Positions 1-7,693 of a DNA stretch of 32,608 nt are shown here, in pieces. Positions within the stretch are counted from its first letter, which is position 1. Every line of letters starts with the position of its first letter. The notes beneath the pieces are model-generated. The model was not told where the DNA came from. It did not search any database and saw only the letters and a program-made list of their open reading frames with translations. Position numbers and translations under genes: made by a program. Source of the stretch: Oscillospiraceae bacterium (lineage in GTDB: Bacteria; Bacillota; Clostridia; Oscillospirales; Oscillospiraceae); the NCBI GenBank assembly GCA_009776445.1, contig WRNV01000019.1, positions 1 through 32,608 on the forward strand. Direction: 5' to 3'.

Positions 1-896
1 ATGTATGAGAACATTTCCATTACTTTTTCGTTCGCTCCGCCGTGCCTCGGGCCCTTAAGCGAACCTATCGCTGCCGCAATCGCGGAATATATATCTGTAC
101 CAGAAGAGGATAAAACGCGGCAAGCAAACGCTGAGTTGTTACCGCCGCCATGTTCAGCGTGCAGTACCATACACAGATCCAGCAGCCGCGCTTCTTCCGG
201 AGTAAAGCTGTTGTCCCGCCTAACCGAATGCAGGAAATTCTCGGCAATTGAGTACCCTTTTTGCGATCTGTGAAGATAAAGCCCTTCCCTATCGAAGTAG
301 TGGCATTTGGCTGCGTACGCGTGGGCGACAATGATGGGGCAGCAAGCCAGGATATGCAACGCGCGGTTAAGCTCTTTTTCAAGGTTGCGGTCGTTTACTT
401 CTGGGTCGTCGTCGTATGAATACAGCGCCAGCATAGAACGCGCCATTTTGTTCATTATATTCATGCTGGGCGCCGCCAATATCATGTCTTCCGTGAATCC
501 GTCAGGTAGTTCGCGGAATTCTTCGATTATCCCGCGAAATGTTTCAAGCTCTGTTTTATCAGGCAGTTTTCCAAAAATCAGCAAGTATGCCGTTTCCTCG
601 TATCCGGAGCGCCCTTCACTCAGAAATCCGTCGACAATAGCAGACACGTCTATGCCCCGGTAATACAGTTTCCCTTCCATCGGTACCTTTTCACCGTCGC
701 GCACATAGTAGCCCTGCGTACTCCCTATCCTTGTTACGCCAGCCATAACGCCTGTCCCGTCTTGATTGCGGAGCCCGCGCTTGACAGCATGTATCTCATA
801 GTGGGATTTCCCAAACGTTATCTGATCCTTAAGCTCACCGGCGCGTTCGTGGATAAACTCACGACAAGCCGCGCGATTCATTGACATTGCTTCCAT
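1..896 (-). CDS. Citrate synthase, 5' part (C-terminus beyond window)
   Basis: Citrate synthase condenses oxaloacetate and acetyl-CoA to citrate in the cytoplasm, feeding glutamate synthesis in anaerobes. The reverse strand is open from the ATG at 896 to the window edge, giving 298 codons. Residues 76-111 contain the family block KLYYRGIDVS followed by an EETAYLLIFGKLP-like stretch. The first catalytic His lies in LHAEHGGGNNSAF (His246) and the second in GPRHGGAN (His285), the equivalents of E. coli His264 and His305. The third catalytic residue (Asp362 in E. coli) would lie outside the window. The N-terminus has about 70 extra residues before the core, as in the longer (~450 residue) clostridial enzymes. 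AAAGGAG ends 5 nt before the ATG, and a consensus promoter lies upstream. Citrate versus 2-methylcitrate synthase cannot be separated here. Confidence 0.93.
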   Translation of the reverse strand, partial: MEAMSMNRAACREFIHERAGELKDQITFGKSHYEIHAVKRGLRNQDGTGVMAGVTRIGSTQGYYVRDGEKVPMEGKLYYRGIDVSAIVDGFLSEGRSGYEETAYLLIFGKLPDKTELETFRGIIEEFRELPDGFTEDMILAAPSMNIMNKMARSMLALYSYDDDPEVNDRNLEKELNRALHILACCPIIVAHAYAAKCHYFDREGLYLHRSQKGYSIAENFLHSVRRDNSFTPEEARLLDLCMVLHAEHGGGNNSAFACRVLSSSGTDIYSAIAAAIGSLKGPRHGGANEKVMEMFSY

Positions 897-940
897 ACGC
901 TCCTTTAGAAAAATACACTATATATTACCTAAGGTATCCC

Positions 941-969
941 ATAGTACAGCATTACGCTGAATATGTCAA
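941..969 (-). promoter_or_regulatory. Sigma-A promoter of citrate synthase gene
   Basis: Read on the minus strand: TTGACA (969-964), 17-nt spacer, TACTAT (946-941). It lies about 45 nt upstream of the citrate synthase ATG, so the leader is short. Confidence 0.75.
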
Positions 970-996
970 ATCTAACAAAAAGTTTACCTCTGTTTA

Positions 997-1025
997 TTGA
1001 CAGCTAAATTTAATAATAATTTAAT
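997..1025 (+). promoter_or_regulatory. Candidate sigma-A promoter of the yfmF-yfmH-lgt operon
   Basis: TTGACA at 997-1002, 17-nt spacer, TTTAAT at 1020-1025. The -35 is perfect but the -10 is weak. It implies a leader of about 165 nt before the yfmF start at 1197. The 300-bp gap 897-1196 holds this promoter and the divergent citrate synthase promoter; I see no gene or terminator in it. Confidence 0.5.
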
Positions 1026-1196
1026 TCCATTTGTCAGGGAAAAATGGTATAGTTACCAGCGTGAGCATCGCCCACAACACACCACACGCAAATTGTAATC
1101 AAAACGCTACGGCGCGGCTCGCTTAAATTACTGACATGGGGGTAAACAGGCATAAATCGAGAAAAGAAAAATCATCATACGGTTTATTCTGACAAC

Positions 1197-2468
1197 ATGG
1201 CGCCGGGCGTTGCCTTAACATGCGTGAATACAGGCAAGTTTAAGACCGGTTGCCTAATGATAAACCTTGTCGGCAAACTCAGCGGTGATACTGCCGCGAG
1301 CTTTGCCCTCCTGCCGCGAGTGCTTTTGCGCGGTTCCGCGCGCCACCCCGACATGGAACAAATCACGGTGGCGCTCGACGAATTGTACGGCGCTCGTATC
1401 GAGCCAATAGTGCGTAAAAAAGGCGAGGCGCACTGCGTCGGGTTTTACTCTGACTTCCCCGATAACCGCTTTTTCCAAGGAAGCGAAAGTGTCCTCGAAC
1501 AAGTGGCGAACTTAGTTTTCGAGATACTGCTCACCCCCATCATGAAGGAAGGCCTTCTTCTCGCTGAATATATCGATAGTGAAAAAAAGAACCTCATCGA
1601 TGATATCCAAGCCGGTATAAATGACAAACGTAGCTATTCGATCGACCGTTTGATCGAAGAAATGTGCGCTGGAGAGGCGTTTGCGACCAACAGACTCGGC
1701 GATGTCTCAGGCGTCGACGCCATAACGCCACAGTCCCTCACGGCGGCGCATCGAGATATCCTAAAGTGTTCGCGCATTGAAATTCTTTATTGCGGCAACG
1801 CGGAACCCGAGCAAGTTAGATCCGCAATGCGCCCACTGTTGGACGGCTTACCGGAGCGCGCCGATGTGGCGCTCCCGGATACCGAGGTCATATTTTATCC
1901 AAATAGCCGTCCCCCCAAGCGTTTCGAGGAAACACTCGACGTAGCGCAAGGAAAGCTGGCTGTCGGTTTCCGTCTTGGGGACTCCATGAAGGGCATACCG
2001 GATTATCCGGCATTTATGGTATTCAACGCCATATATGGTGCCGGCGATGTGTCAAAACTGTTTCTCAACGTCCGTGAAAGGCTATCCCTCTGTTATTACA
2101 TAGGCTCTATGCTTGAAGTCTACAAGGGCGTCTTAATCGTCGCTTCCGGCATCGACCCTTCGAATTTTGAGACCGCCCTTGACGAAATTCTTACCCAGCT
2201 TGGGCAAATTAAGGACGGGATAATCAGTGAACAGGAACTACAGTCAGCGAAAAACTCAGTTATAACCGCGATAATGTCAGAGATGGATCGGCCCGCCGGA
2301 CTTTTGGAGCTTTATTTTAGCAGTATACTATCAAAAAACCTCTATGACCCCCCTTCGCTGCGCGACATGGTCGAAGCTGTCTCCGCTGACCGCGTCGTGA
2401 AAATCGCGTCCGGGGTCGAACCGGACTCAGTATACACTCTCAAATGGAATAGAGGTCAGCGCCAATGA
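1197..2468 (+). CDS. yfmF: M16-family peptidase-like protein YfmF (EF-P modification associated)
   Basis: This is a 423-residue member of the insulinase/M16 fold. In Bacillus subtilis, YfmF with its partner YfmH is associated with 5-aminopentanol modification of elongation factor P. The N-terminal block APGVALTCVNTGKFKT and the LLPRVLLRG motif (around residue 38-46) are characteristic of YfmF. The zinc motif HxxEH of active M16 enzymes is absent; RHPDMEQ follows at the place where it would be expected. It is therefore probably the non-catalytic half of a heterodimer, as in other paired M16 proteins. The start is uncertain: no clear Shine-Dalgarno precedes 1197, but an in-frame stop at 1143 and the absence of any ATG, GTG or TTG codon in frame between them leave this ATG as the best choice. 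It overlaps yfmH by 4 bp (ATGA). Confidence 0.87.
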   Translation: MAPGVALTCVNTGKFKTGCLMINLVGKLSGDTAASFALLPRVLLRGSARHPDMEQITVALDELYGARIEPIVRKKGEAHCVGFYSDFPDNRFFQGSESVLEQVANLVFEILLTPIMKEGLLLAEYIDSEKKNLIDDIQAGINDKRSYSIDRLIEEMCAGEAFATNRLGDVSGVDAITPQSLTAAHRDILKCSRIEILYCGNAEPEQVRSAMRPLLDGLPERADVALPDTEVIFYPNSRPPKRFEETLDVAQGKLAVGFRLGDSMKGIPDYPAFMVFNAIYGAGDVSKLFLNVRERLSLCYYIGSMLEVYKGVLIVASGIDPSNFETALDEILTQLGQIKDGIISEQELQSAKNSVITAIMSEMDRPAGLLELYFSSILSKNLYDPPSLRDMVEAVSADRVVKIASGVEPDSVYTLKWNRGQRQ

Positions 2469-3769
2469 TGAACCGCAAAGAGTACGCACAAATCGACGAA
2501 ACGCTATATATAGGAAGACTTTCAAACGGCCTATCAGTTTTTGTGTCTCCAAAGAACGGGTATCATAAATGTTGCGCGTTTTTCGCGACTGATTACGGCT
2601 CTATGGACACTCGCTTCAAGTTTAGCGGCAATTGGATCGAAACCCCTGACGGAACCGCGCATTTTCTCGAACACAAGCTGTTCGACATGGAGGACGGCAA
2701 TGCTATAACATTGCTTTCAGAAAATGGCGCCTCCGCCAACGCGTTTACCTCGACCGATATAACGGCGTACCATTTTGAATGTATAGACAAGTTCCAGGAA
2801 AATCTCAAAATGCTCTTAAGGTTCGTTTCTGCTCCGCACTTCACGCCGGAGGGCGTTGAAAAGGAACGTGGCATCATCAGCCAAGAGATACTTATGGACA
2901 AGGACGACCCGGACTACTGCCTGTACTATGGCCTGATGGAATCGTTATTTAGCCACAGCCCTCTACGCGTCCCCATCACCGGAACTGTGGAAAGCATCGA
3001 AGAAATAACCCCCGAGACGCTTTATAAATGCCACAACGCTTTCTATGTCCCATCAAATATGGCCCTATGCGTCGTAGGCGACGTCGAGCCGACGGAAGTT
3101 TTTGATATAGCCGAAAGCGCTTTGGCAGCGAAAATGATGGAACTGCCGGAACGCGATTACGGTTTGCGGGAACCTCCCCGCCCCGCTGCTTCCAGATTTT
3201 CCAAAGATATGGACGTTAGCTTACCTATCTTTCTGGCAGGATGCAAGACTGATCCCGTCCCCTGTGGTCAAGAAAGATTGCGGCTTGAGCTTGTCGGTGC
3301 GCTCACGCTTGACATACTTGCCGGTCATTCCTCACCGCTATACTTTCGGCTATATAAACAGGGCCTTGTCAGCAGCGACTTTTCGGCTTCATTTGACGTA
3401 TCCTCCGGAGTGGCGTATACTATTTTCGGTGGCGAAACCAGGGAACCGGAGCGAGTTTTCGATGAAGTAAACGAAGAAATCGCCAGGTTGCTGAAGGAAG
3501 GCCCGGACACGGAACTTTTGAGCCGCGTCAAAAAAGCCCTCTTAGGCGGTTTTATACGCTCGCTGAACTCATTTGACGCAATCTGCGGGAATATCGTCAG
3601 TAGCTATTTTCAGAGGTACGACTCCTTTGAGACGCCAGAAATCCTTTCTTCGATAACGGGAAGCGATGTCGCCCAGTTCTTGCAAAATAGCCTTATTTCT
3701 GATAATATGGCAATATCGGTCATATATCCTAAGTCGCAACAATTGAAAGAAGAGGAGGAAACATTTTGA
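2465..3769 (+). CDS. yfmH: M16-family zinc peptidase YfmH (EF-P modification associated)
   Basis: This is a 434-residue M16 metallopeptidase and the active partner of YfmF. The inverted zinc motif HFLEH is at residues 66-70, inside AHFLEHKLF. The downstream glutamate of the family lies in the segment KERGIISQEILM about 75 residues later. The N-terminal block NGLSVFVSPKNGYHKC and the conserved ASANAFTSTDITAYHF are typical of YfmH. The start ATG overlaps the yfmF stop (ATGA), indicating translational coupling. Its own stop overlaps the TTG start of lgt. The 434-residue length is normal for the family. The link to EF-P is known from B. subtilis and is inferred here; EF-P itself is not in the window. 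Zn-dependent proteolysis of an unknown substrate is the alternative description. Confidence 0.9.
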   Translation: MMNRKEYAQIDETLYIGRLSNGLSVFVSPKNGYHKCCAFFATDYGSMDTRFKFSGNWIETPDGTAHFLEHKLFDMEDGNAITLLSENGASANAFTSTDITAYHFECIDKFQENLKMLLRFVSAPHFTPEGVEKERGIISQEILMDKDDPDYCLYYGLMESLFSHSPLRVPITGTVESIEEITPETLYKCHNAFYVPSNMALCVVGDVEPTEVFDIAESALAAKMMELPERDYGLREPPRPAASRFSKDMDVSLPIFLAGCKTDPVPCGQERLRLELVGALTLDILAGHSSPLYFRLYKQGLVSSDFSASFDVSSGVAYTIFGGETREPERVFDEVNEEIARLLKEGPDTELLSRVKKALLGGFIRSLNSFDAICGNIVSSYFQRYDSFETPEILSSITGSDVAQFLQNSLISDNMAISVIYPKSQQLKEEEETF

Positions 3770-4593
3770 GCACAGATATGATATCATTCCCTATTTTTGG
3801 TGAGGAGTTTCTCATCGACGCCCCGCGCTTCCTAACAATATTCGGTTTTAAGATTTATCTCTACGGTCTATTCATAACCGCCGGGTTTGCTCTTGCCGCG
3901 CTTTACCTGATCAAGCGTCATGAAGTTTTTGGCCTGACAAAGGACAATATCCTCGACCTCGTAATCATGGCGGTCCCTTGTGGGCTCATAGGCTCAAGGA
4001 TCTATTATATCATATTTAACGCCGAACAATACTTTGGGCCGGGCAAGTGGCGAAACATAATAATGTTTCGGGAAGGCGGGCTTGCGATTTACGGCGGCGT
4101 TATTGGCGGGGTAATAGCTATCCTTATTTACAGCCGAATAAAAAAGATACATTACAGCAAACTGTTTGACGCGGCAGGATTTGGACTGCTTATCGGGCAG
4201 TCAATCGGCCGTTGGGGCAACTTTTTCAATCGCGAAGCGTATGGGGTTGCAACGGACGCGCCATGGCGCATGGGCCTTGAAACAGCTATCGGCGTCATGT
4301 ATGTACACCCGACGTTCCTGTACGAAATGTTGTGGAACGGCGTTGGTTTGCTCGCCATGCACATTTTTTCGAAAAAGCGGAAAGCAAAGTACCATGGGCA
4401 ATACTTTTTATTCTATGTCGCATGGTATGGTTTTGGTCGCTTCATGATCGAAGGTATCAGGAGCGATAGCCTGTATGTTTACGGAACCGACATCCGTATT
4501 TCCCAGTTCCTTGCCGCAGCATCATTTTCTGTAGCTGTCGTGCTGCTCATACGCAATTATTTACGTGGAAAACATGTTGAAAGTTTGGTTTAG
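3766..4593 (+). CDS. lgt: Prolipoprotein diacylglyceryl transferase
   Basis: Lgt transfers diacylglycerol from phosphatidylglycerol to the lipobox cysteine of prolipoproteins at the cytoplasmic membrane. The 275-residue product has about seven hydrophobic segments. The Lgt signature GRWGNFFNREAYG is at residues 148-160, with Arg149, Asn152 and Glu157 matching E. coli Arg143, Asn146 and Glu151. GGLAIYGG (104-111) carries Tyr where E. coli has His103, a common Gram-positive variant. The segment GRFMIEGIRSD (224-234) corresponds to the essential C-terminal arginine region. I chose the TTG start at 3766: AGGAGG sits 7-8 nt upstream, whereas the ATG at 3778 is too far from it. The TTGA overlap with yfmH suggests coupling. 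Confidence 0.95.
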   Translation: MSTDMISFPIFGEEFLIDAPRFLTIFGFKIYLYGLFITAGFALAALYLIKRHEVFGLTKDNILDLVIMAVPCGLIGSRIYYIIFNAEQYFGPGKWRNIIMFREGGLAIYGGVIGGVIAILIYSRIKKIHYSKLFDAAGFGLLIGQSIGRWGNFFNREAYGVATDAPWRMGLETAIGVMYVHPTFLYEMLWNGVGLLAMHIFSKKRKAKYHGQYFLFYVAWYGFGRFMIEGIRSDSLYVYGTDIRISQFLAAASFSVAVVLLIRNYLRGKHVESLV

Positions 4594-4714
4594 TTATCGT
4601 GTAAGGAGAAATTCTATACCGCGTGATCAGACGCAATAAAGGGAACTTTTGGTTGCTTCTAATGCTCTGGCCACTGTCACGGTAGCTGAACCTAAAAAAT
4701 AGGAGGTATGAAAA

Positions 4715-5128
4715 ATGGCAAATTATGATGACTTGAAGAAGAAAGCCAAAGACGCGCTGGAAACAATTGCCGACGTTTCGGTAGAAGCGTATAAACTTGC
4801 CGAAGAGAAGGCTAAAGTATTCGCCAGGAAGGCAAAGCTCAATGCTGAGATATCGCGTGAAAAAGCGACAATCAGAAAACTTAAGCTCGACATTGGCGGA
4901 GTTTACTACGATCTGCACAAAGACGACGCTGATGACGCCCTTAAGGAACTGTGCGCCAGTATCACCGCCTCTCTCGACAGCATCGCGGCAAAAAGATGTG
5001 AATTGGAGGACCTGAAGAGAAACGGGGGCGATGATGAGTGTTGCGCGGAAACTGAAGAAGAGCCAACACCAGAAGATGATGGCGGCAGCGACAGCGACGA
5101 CGACGAAGGTGACAATTCAGACGAGTGA
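4715..5128 (+). CDS. Small coiled-coil protein with acidic tail, function unknown
   Basis: This is a 137-residue protein that I can describe but not name. Residues 1-55 are rich in Lys, Ala and Glu and predicted helical; residues 40-100 continue as a coiled coil with heptad-like leucine and isoleucine spacing. From residue 104 to the end the sequence is almost only Asp, Glu, Gly and Ser, with one adjacent Cys pair. There is no signal peptide or membrane segment, so it is probably cytoplasmic. An AGGAGG site 7 nt upstream of the ATG gives a firm start. A strong intrinsic terminator follows 24 nt after the stop. It is 121 bp downstream of lgt and may share that transcript. It resembles small clostridial proteins of unknown role; no enzymatic motif is visible. 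Confidence 0.8.
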   Translation: MANYDDLKKKAKDALETIADVSVEAYKLAEEKAKVFARKAKLNAEISREKATIRKLKLDIGGVYYDLHKDDADDALKELCASITASLDSIAAKRCELEDLKRNGGDDECCAETEEEPTPEDDGGSDSDDDEGDNSDE

Positions 5129-5152
5129 CCTCGGGATAATTTGCGCCAAAAG

Positions 5153-5192
5153 AGCTGTTTGGAAGTAAACATATTTCCAAACAGCTTTTTTT
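5153..5192 (+). terminator. Intrinsic terminator after the acidic coiled-coil gene
   Basis: A perfect 12-bp stem: AGCTGTTTGGAA (5153-5164) pairs with TTCCAAACAGCT (5175-5186) around a 10-nt loop and is followed by a run of seven T (5186-5192). Confidence 0.95.
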
Positions 5193-5602
5193 ATTGGTAA
5201 GTTTCCATGACATTAAGCAAAGTTTGGATGGTTCCTCGCAAGGAAGACAGACGGATTTCCTGGTGCCAAAGTCATCCAAAAACATGAAAACCTTAAAGCG
5301 GCTTGAAGTATTTTTACGTTTTTGCCCGTAAAAAAAGATATTCAAACTGGGGTGCTGTAGAAAAGAAATAAGAAAAAAGTGAGATTAGCGACATTTTATA
5401 AATACAGAAAAACCTCCATATATCAAGGTTATTCGAGTTGTGTAAAACTGAACGATGAATATTTTGCAAAAAAAAATGTAAAAAATCAAAAAAAGTATTG
5501 ACCTTCAAGTAGCTTTAATATTTAGACTATTATCACAATAAGAACAAGCGAAAATAGTATAAATTTAATCTAGTAGTCATATCTAAGAAAGAAGGGATTA
5601 GC
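5193..5602. other. 410-bp non-coding AT-rich region before the XRE gene
   Basis: No ORF with a plausible ribosome site is present. It contains an inverted-repeat structure at 5223-5280 (listed separately) and an AT-rich hairpin TTTTTACG/CGTAAAAA at 5311-5334. A TTGACC at 5498-5503 could be a -35 for the XRE gene, but no good -10 lies at 16-18 nt (TTTAGA at 17), so I do not call a promoter. Confidence 0.5.
5223..5280. other. Possible structured RNA or operator: closed stem with inner hairpin
   Basis: TTTGGATG (5223-5230) pairs perfectly with CATCCAAA (5273-5280), enclosing 42 nt. Inside, TTCCT (5232-5236) pairs with AGGAA (5241-5245) around CGCA. It matches no riboswitch class that I know. 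The next gene downstream is the XRE regulator, more than 300 nt away. Confidence 0.35.
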
Positions 5603-5938
5603 ATGAGTCTCGGTGAAAAACTAAGGAACTTACGCCTTAAGACAAAGAAAACGCTATTTGAACAAAGCCAGCTTTTAGGAGTGTCGATGAATTCTGTGTA
5701 TAGATGGGAGCACGACCTTGCGGTTCCAAGAAAGTCGATGTTGAGAACTATGGCTGACTACTATGCCGTACCGCTTGACTGGCTGCTCTCAGAAGGCGCC
5801 TCCGCGTCGCTGGTAAGCGATATCGAGCAGAAGCTGCTGTGCATGTTCAGAAAATTATCGGACAATAATCGATATAAAGTTTTAGGGTATGTGGAACGTA
5901 TGTGCGTTGAAGAATACGGTTTTGAACCCCAGCAATAA
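5603..5938 (+). CDS. XRE-family helix-turn-helix transcriptional regulator
   Basis: A 111-residue DNA-binding protein. Residues 1-60 form a Cro/C1-type HTH: LGEKLRNLRLKTKKTLFEQS, then a turn and the recognition helix around SMNSVYRWEHDLAVPRKS, then the closing helices ending in DWLLSEG. The remaining 50 residues are helical (IEQKLLCMFRKLSDNNRYKV) and may dimerise. There is no effector or peptidase domain. AAGAAGGGA precedes the ATG by about 8 nt. It stands alone, with a terminator behind it, so its targets cannot be told from context. It could regulate itself or the divergence-free operon that starts at 6285. Small solitary regulators of this type are common in Clostridia. Confidence 0.9.
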   Translation: MSLGEKLRNLRLKTKKTLFEQSQLLGVSMNSVYRWEHDLAVPRKSMLRTMADYYAVPLDWLLSEGASASLVSDIEQKLLCMFRKLSDNNRYKVLGYVERMCVEEYGFEPQQ

Positions 5939-6010
5939 GGGAGCAAGAACAAGGAGCTGTGAACAACAAGATGCGTAAGTTATTTATCCACAGTGTCAGT
6001 AAGTACGAAA

Positions 6011-6038
6011 ACGGCCGCATAAGTTGCGGTCGTTTTTT
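6011..6038 (+). terminator. Intrinsic terminator downstream of the XRE gene
   Basis: ACGGCCGCA (6011-6019) pairs with TGCGGTCGT (6025-6033) over 9 bp with one G-T pair and a 5-nt loop, followed by a T run. The rest of the 346-bp gap 5939-6284 holds a perfect DnaA-box sequence TTATCCACA at 5984-5992 and the promoter at 6227-6255, but no gene. Confidence 0.85.
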
Positions 6039-6226
6039 CTTTTTCTTTTTGTTCAGTAGGCATCCAAAAACACAGGTTGGTAACAGGCAACGCACTGGTA
6101 CTGCGGTGAAAACTTGTACAATTGGCCAAACTTGTGTGCGGAGCCTGTAACCATTGCGAGTTTATTGAATACCCACTGAACATTTACTGTTTTTTCTTTC
6201 TGTTCACGTTTTTTGTACGCAAATAG

Positions 6227-6255
6227 TTGCGGCGACGTGATTTTTGTGTTACTAT
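6227..6255 (+). promoter_or_regulatory. Promoter of the flavin/iron-sulfur dehydrogenase operon
   Basis: TTGCGG (6227-6232), 17-nt spacer, TACTAT (6250-6255), with TG at -16/-15 (TGT just before TACTAT), i.e. an extended -10. It is 30 nt upstream of the first start codon at 6285. Confidence 0.6.
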
Positions 6256-6284
6256 TCTGGAAAACATGATAAAGGACAAAAAAC

Positions 6285-6602
6285 ATGAGAATAATAGAAC
6301 ACCCTGTGCTTAAATTCGAGCGCGGCGAAAAGATATCGTTCTATTTTAACGGTCAAGAGCTTGAAACCTATCAAAATGAGACCATCGCGGCGGCGCTTCA
6401 TGCAGCCGGCGTCCGTAAGCTGGGCGAAAGCCCAAAACTGCACCGCCCCCGGGGACTTTTTTGCGCAATTGGAAATTGTTCGTCATGCTTTATGACTGTA
6501 GACGGGGAACCGAATACACGCGTATGCGTAATGAAAGTCAAGCCGGGCATGCGTGTTGAAGAACAACACGGAAAAGGTGCACTGAAAGGTATTACTATAT
6601 GA
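6285..6602 (+). CDS. [2Fe-2S] subunit, HcnA / dehydrogenase gamma-like
   Basis: A 105-residue ferredoxin-fold subunit that carries electrons within an amino-acid dehydrogenase complex. It corresponds to HcnA, to the N-terminal domain of heterotetrameric sarcosine oxidase alpha, and to a small subunit of archaeal proline dehydrogenase 1. The plant-type cluster ligands are Cys60, Cys65, Cys68 and Cys81, in the pattern C-x4-C-x2-C-x12-C (GLFCAIGNCSSC). The preceding HRPRG (53-57) is the usual signature of this subfamily. AAAGGA lies 8 nt before the ATG. The stop overlaps the next start (ATGA), so the subunits are translationally coupled. The substrate is unknown: proline, hydroxyproline, sarcosine, an opine or a D-amino acid are all possible for this family. 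Confidence 0.9.
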   Translation: MRIIEHPVLKFERGEKISFYFNGQELETYQNETIAAALHAAGVRKLGESPKLHRPRGLFCAIGNCSSCFMTVDGEPNTRVCVMKVKPGMRVEEQHGKGALKGITI

Positions 6603-7693
6603 AACAGGCGGAGATCATGGTGATAGGCGGCGGGCCTGCTGGACTGAGCGCCGCGATTGCTGCCGCGTCTCTGGGCGCGCGGGTGCTGCTGGCTGAACGC
6701 GATGGCGTCCCAGGCGGTCAATTGGTCAAGCAAACGCACAAATTCTTCGGATCAGAGAAGCAATTCGCGGGCAAGAGAGGGATACACATCGGGCGGATGT
6801 TGCTCGACAACGCCCAGGTCTACACGAATGTAGAGATATGGACCGATAGTACCGTACTCGCTATATACAATGACAGCGTAGTTACCGTGGAACATGAGGG
6901 CAAGCACACCAAAGTCAAGCCGGAGCGCGTAATAATCGCCACCGGGGCAGCGGAGAAATTCCTCTCCTTCCCTGGCAACGATCTACCGGGCGTATATGGC
7001 GCGGGCGCTGTCCAGACGCTTATGAACGTAGCGGGGATAAAACCTGCGCGGCGCGTATTGATGGTCGGCGCGGGCAATATTGGCCTGATCGTGTCATACC
7101 AACTTTTACAAGCTGGCGTGGAGGTTGCGGCTGTCGTTGAAGGATCACCTCGAATCGGCGGATACCGGGTACATGCGTCGAAGATACGGCGCGCTGGCGT
7201 CCCTGTGCTCACCCGCCATACCATCCTTGAAGCCTATGGTGATGGGGAGGTGGAAGGCGCGTCGATCGCGCAAGTAGATGAGCATTGGAGACCGGTCGCG
7301 GGTACGATACGGGATATTCCTTGCGACACGGTTTGCCTTGCTGTAGGTCTCTCCCCTTTGACGGAGCTTGCTTGGCAGGCAGGGTGCGAGATGGCCTATA
7401 TCCGCGAGCTGTCAGGCTATGTACCGATAGTTAGCAGTTATCTTGAAACCACCCGCCCCGGCATTTATTGCGCCGGCGACGTATGTGGCATAGAAGAAGC
7501 GTCGTCGGCAATGGTCGAGGGGCGCTTGGCAGGAATTTCCGCCGCCGCCAGCCTTGGCTATGGAGAGGGAAAGGCGGACGCGTTACAAAAAGAAGCCATG
7601 GGGGAGCTAGCTGAACTGCGGGCAGGCGATGTCTGTGAGCATATACGCGCAGGCTTGGAGAAAATGGCAAACTACAGAGCAAGGCAGGGGTAA
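6599..7693 (+). CDS. FAD/NAD(P)-binding oxidoreductase, HcnB / dehydrogenase alpha-like
   Basis: A 364-residue pyridine nucleotide-disulfide-type flavoprotein, the electron-transfer (alpha) subunit of the complex. The N-terminal dinucleotide motif is VIGGGPAGLSAA (residues 8-19), with the FAD-ribose acidic residue in LLAERD. A second Rossmann motif, MVGAGNIGLIVS, near residue 155 would bind NAD(P). The C-terminal FAD signature IYCAGDVCGIEEASSA is present. Unlike HcnB and sarcosine oxidase alpha, it ends soon after this signature and has no C-terminal BFD-like cysteine domain; that domain is supplied by the separate gene at 8189. The start overlaps the previous stop by 4 bp. The stop shares one base with the next start. 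No redox-active CxxC disulfide is seen, which fits the HcnB family rather than thioredoxin reductase. Confidence 0.9.
   Translation: MKQAEIMVIGGGPAGLSAAIAAASLGARVLLAERDGVPGGQLVKQTHKFFGSEKQFAGKRGIHIGRMLLDNAQVYTNVEIWTDSTVLAIYNDSVVTVEHEGKHTKVKPERVIIATGAAEKFLSFPGNDLPGVYGAGAVQTLMNVAGIKPARRVLMVGAGNIGLIVSYQLLQAGVEVAAVVEGSPRIGGYRVHASKIRRAGVPVLTRHTILEAYGDGEVEGASIAQVDEHWRPVAGTIRDIPCDTVCLAVGLSPLTELAWQAGCEMAYIRELSGYVPIVSSYLETTRPGIYCAGDVCGIEEASSAMVEGRLAGISAAASLGYGEGKADALQKEAMGELAELRAGDVCEHIRAGLEKMANYRARQG

Noticed and set aside
5311-5334. AT-rich hairpin TTTTTACG/CGTAAAAA as a terminator
   Set aside because: The stem has only two G-C pairs and there is no following T run.
5959-6150. 63-codon GTG-start frame after the XRE gene
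   Set aside because: The ribosome site is only 2 nt from the GTG, and the frame runs through the intrinsic terminator at 6011-6038.
5939-6284. Origin of replication suggested by a DnaA box
   Set aside because: Only one perfect box, no AT-rich unwinding element beside it and no dnaA, dnaN or parA gene nearby.
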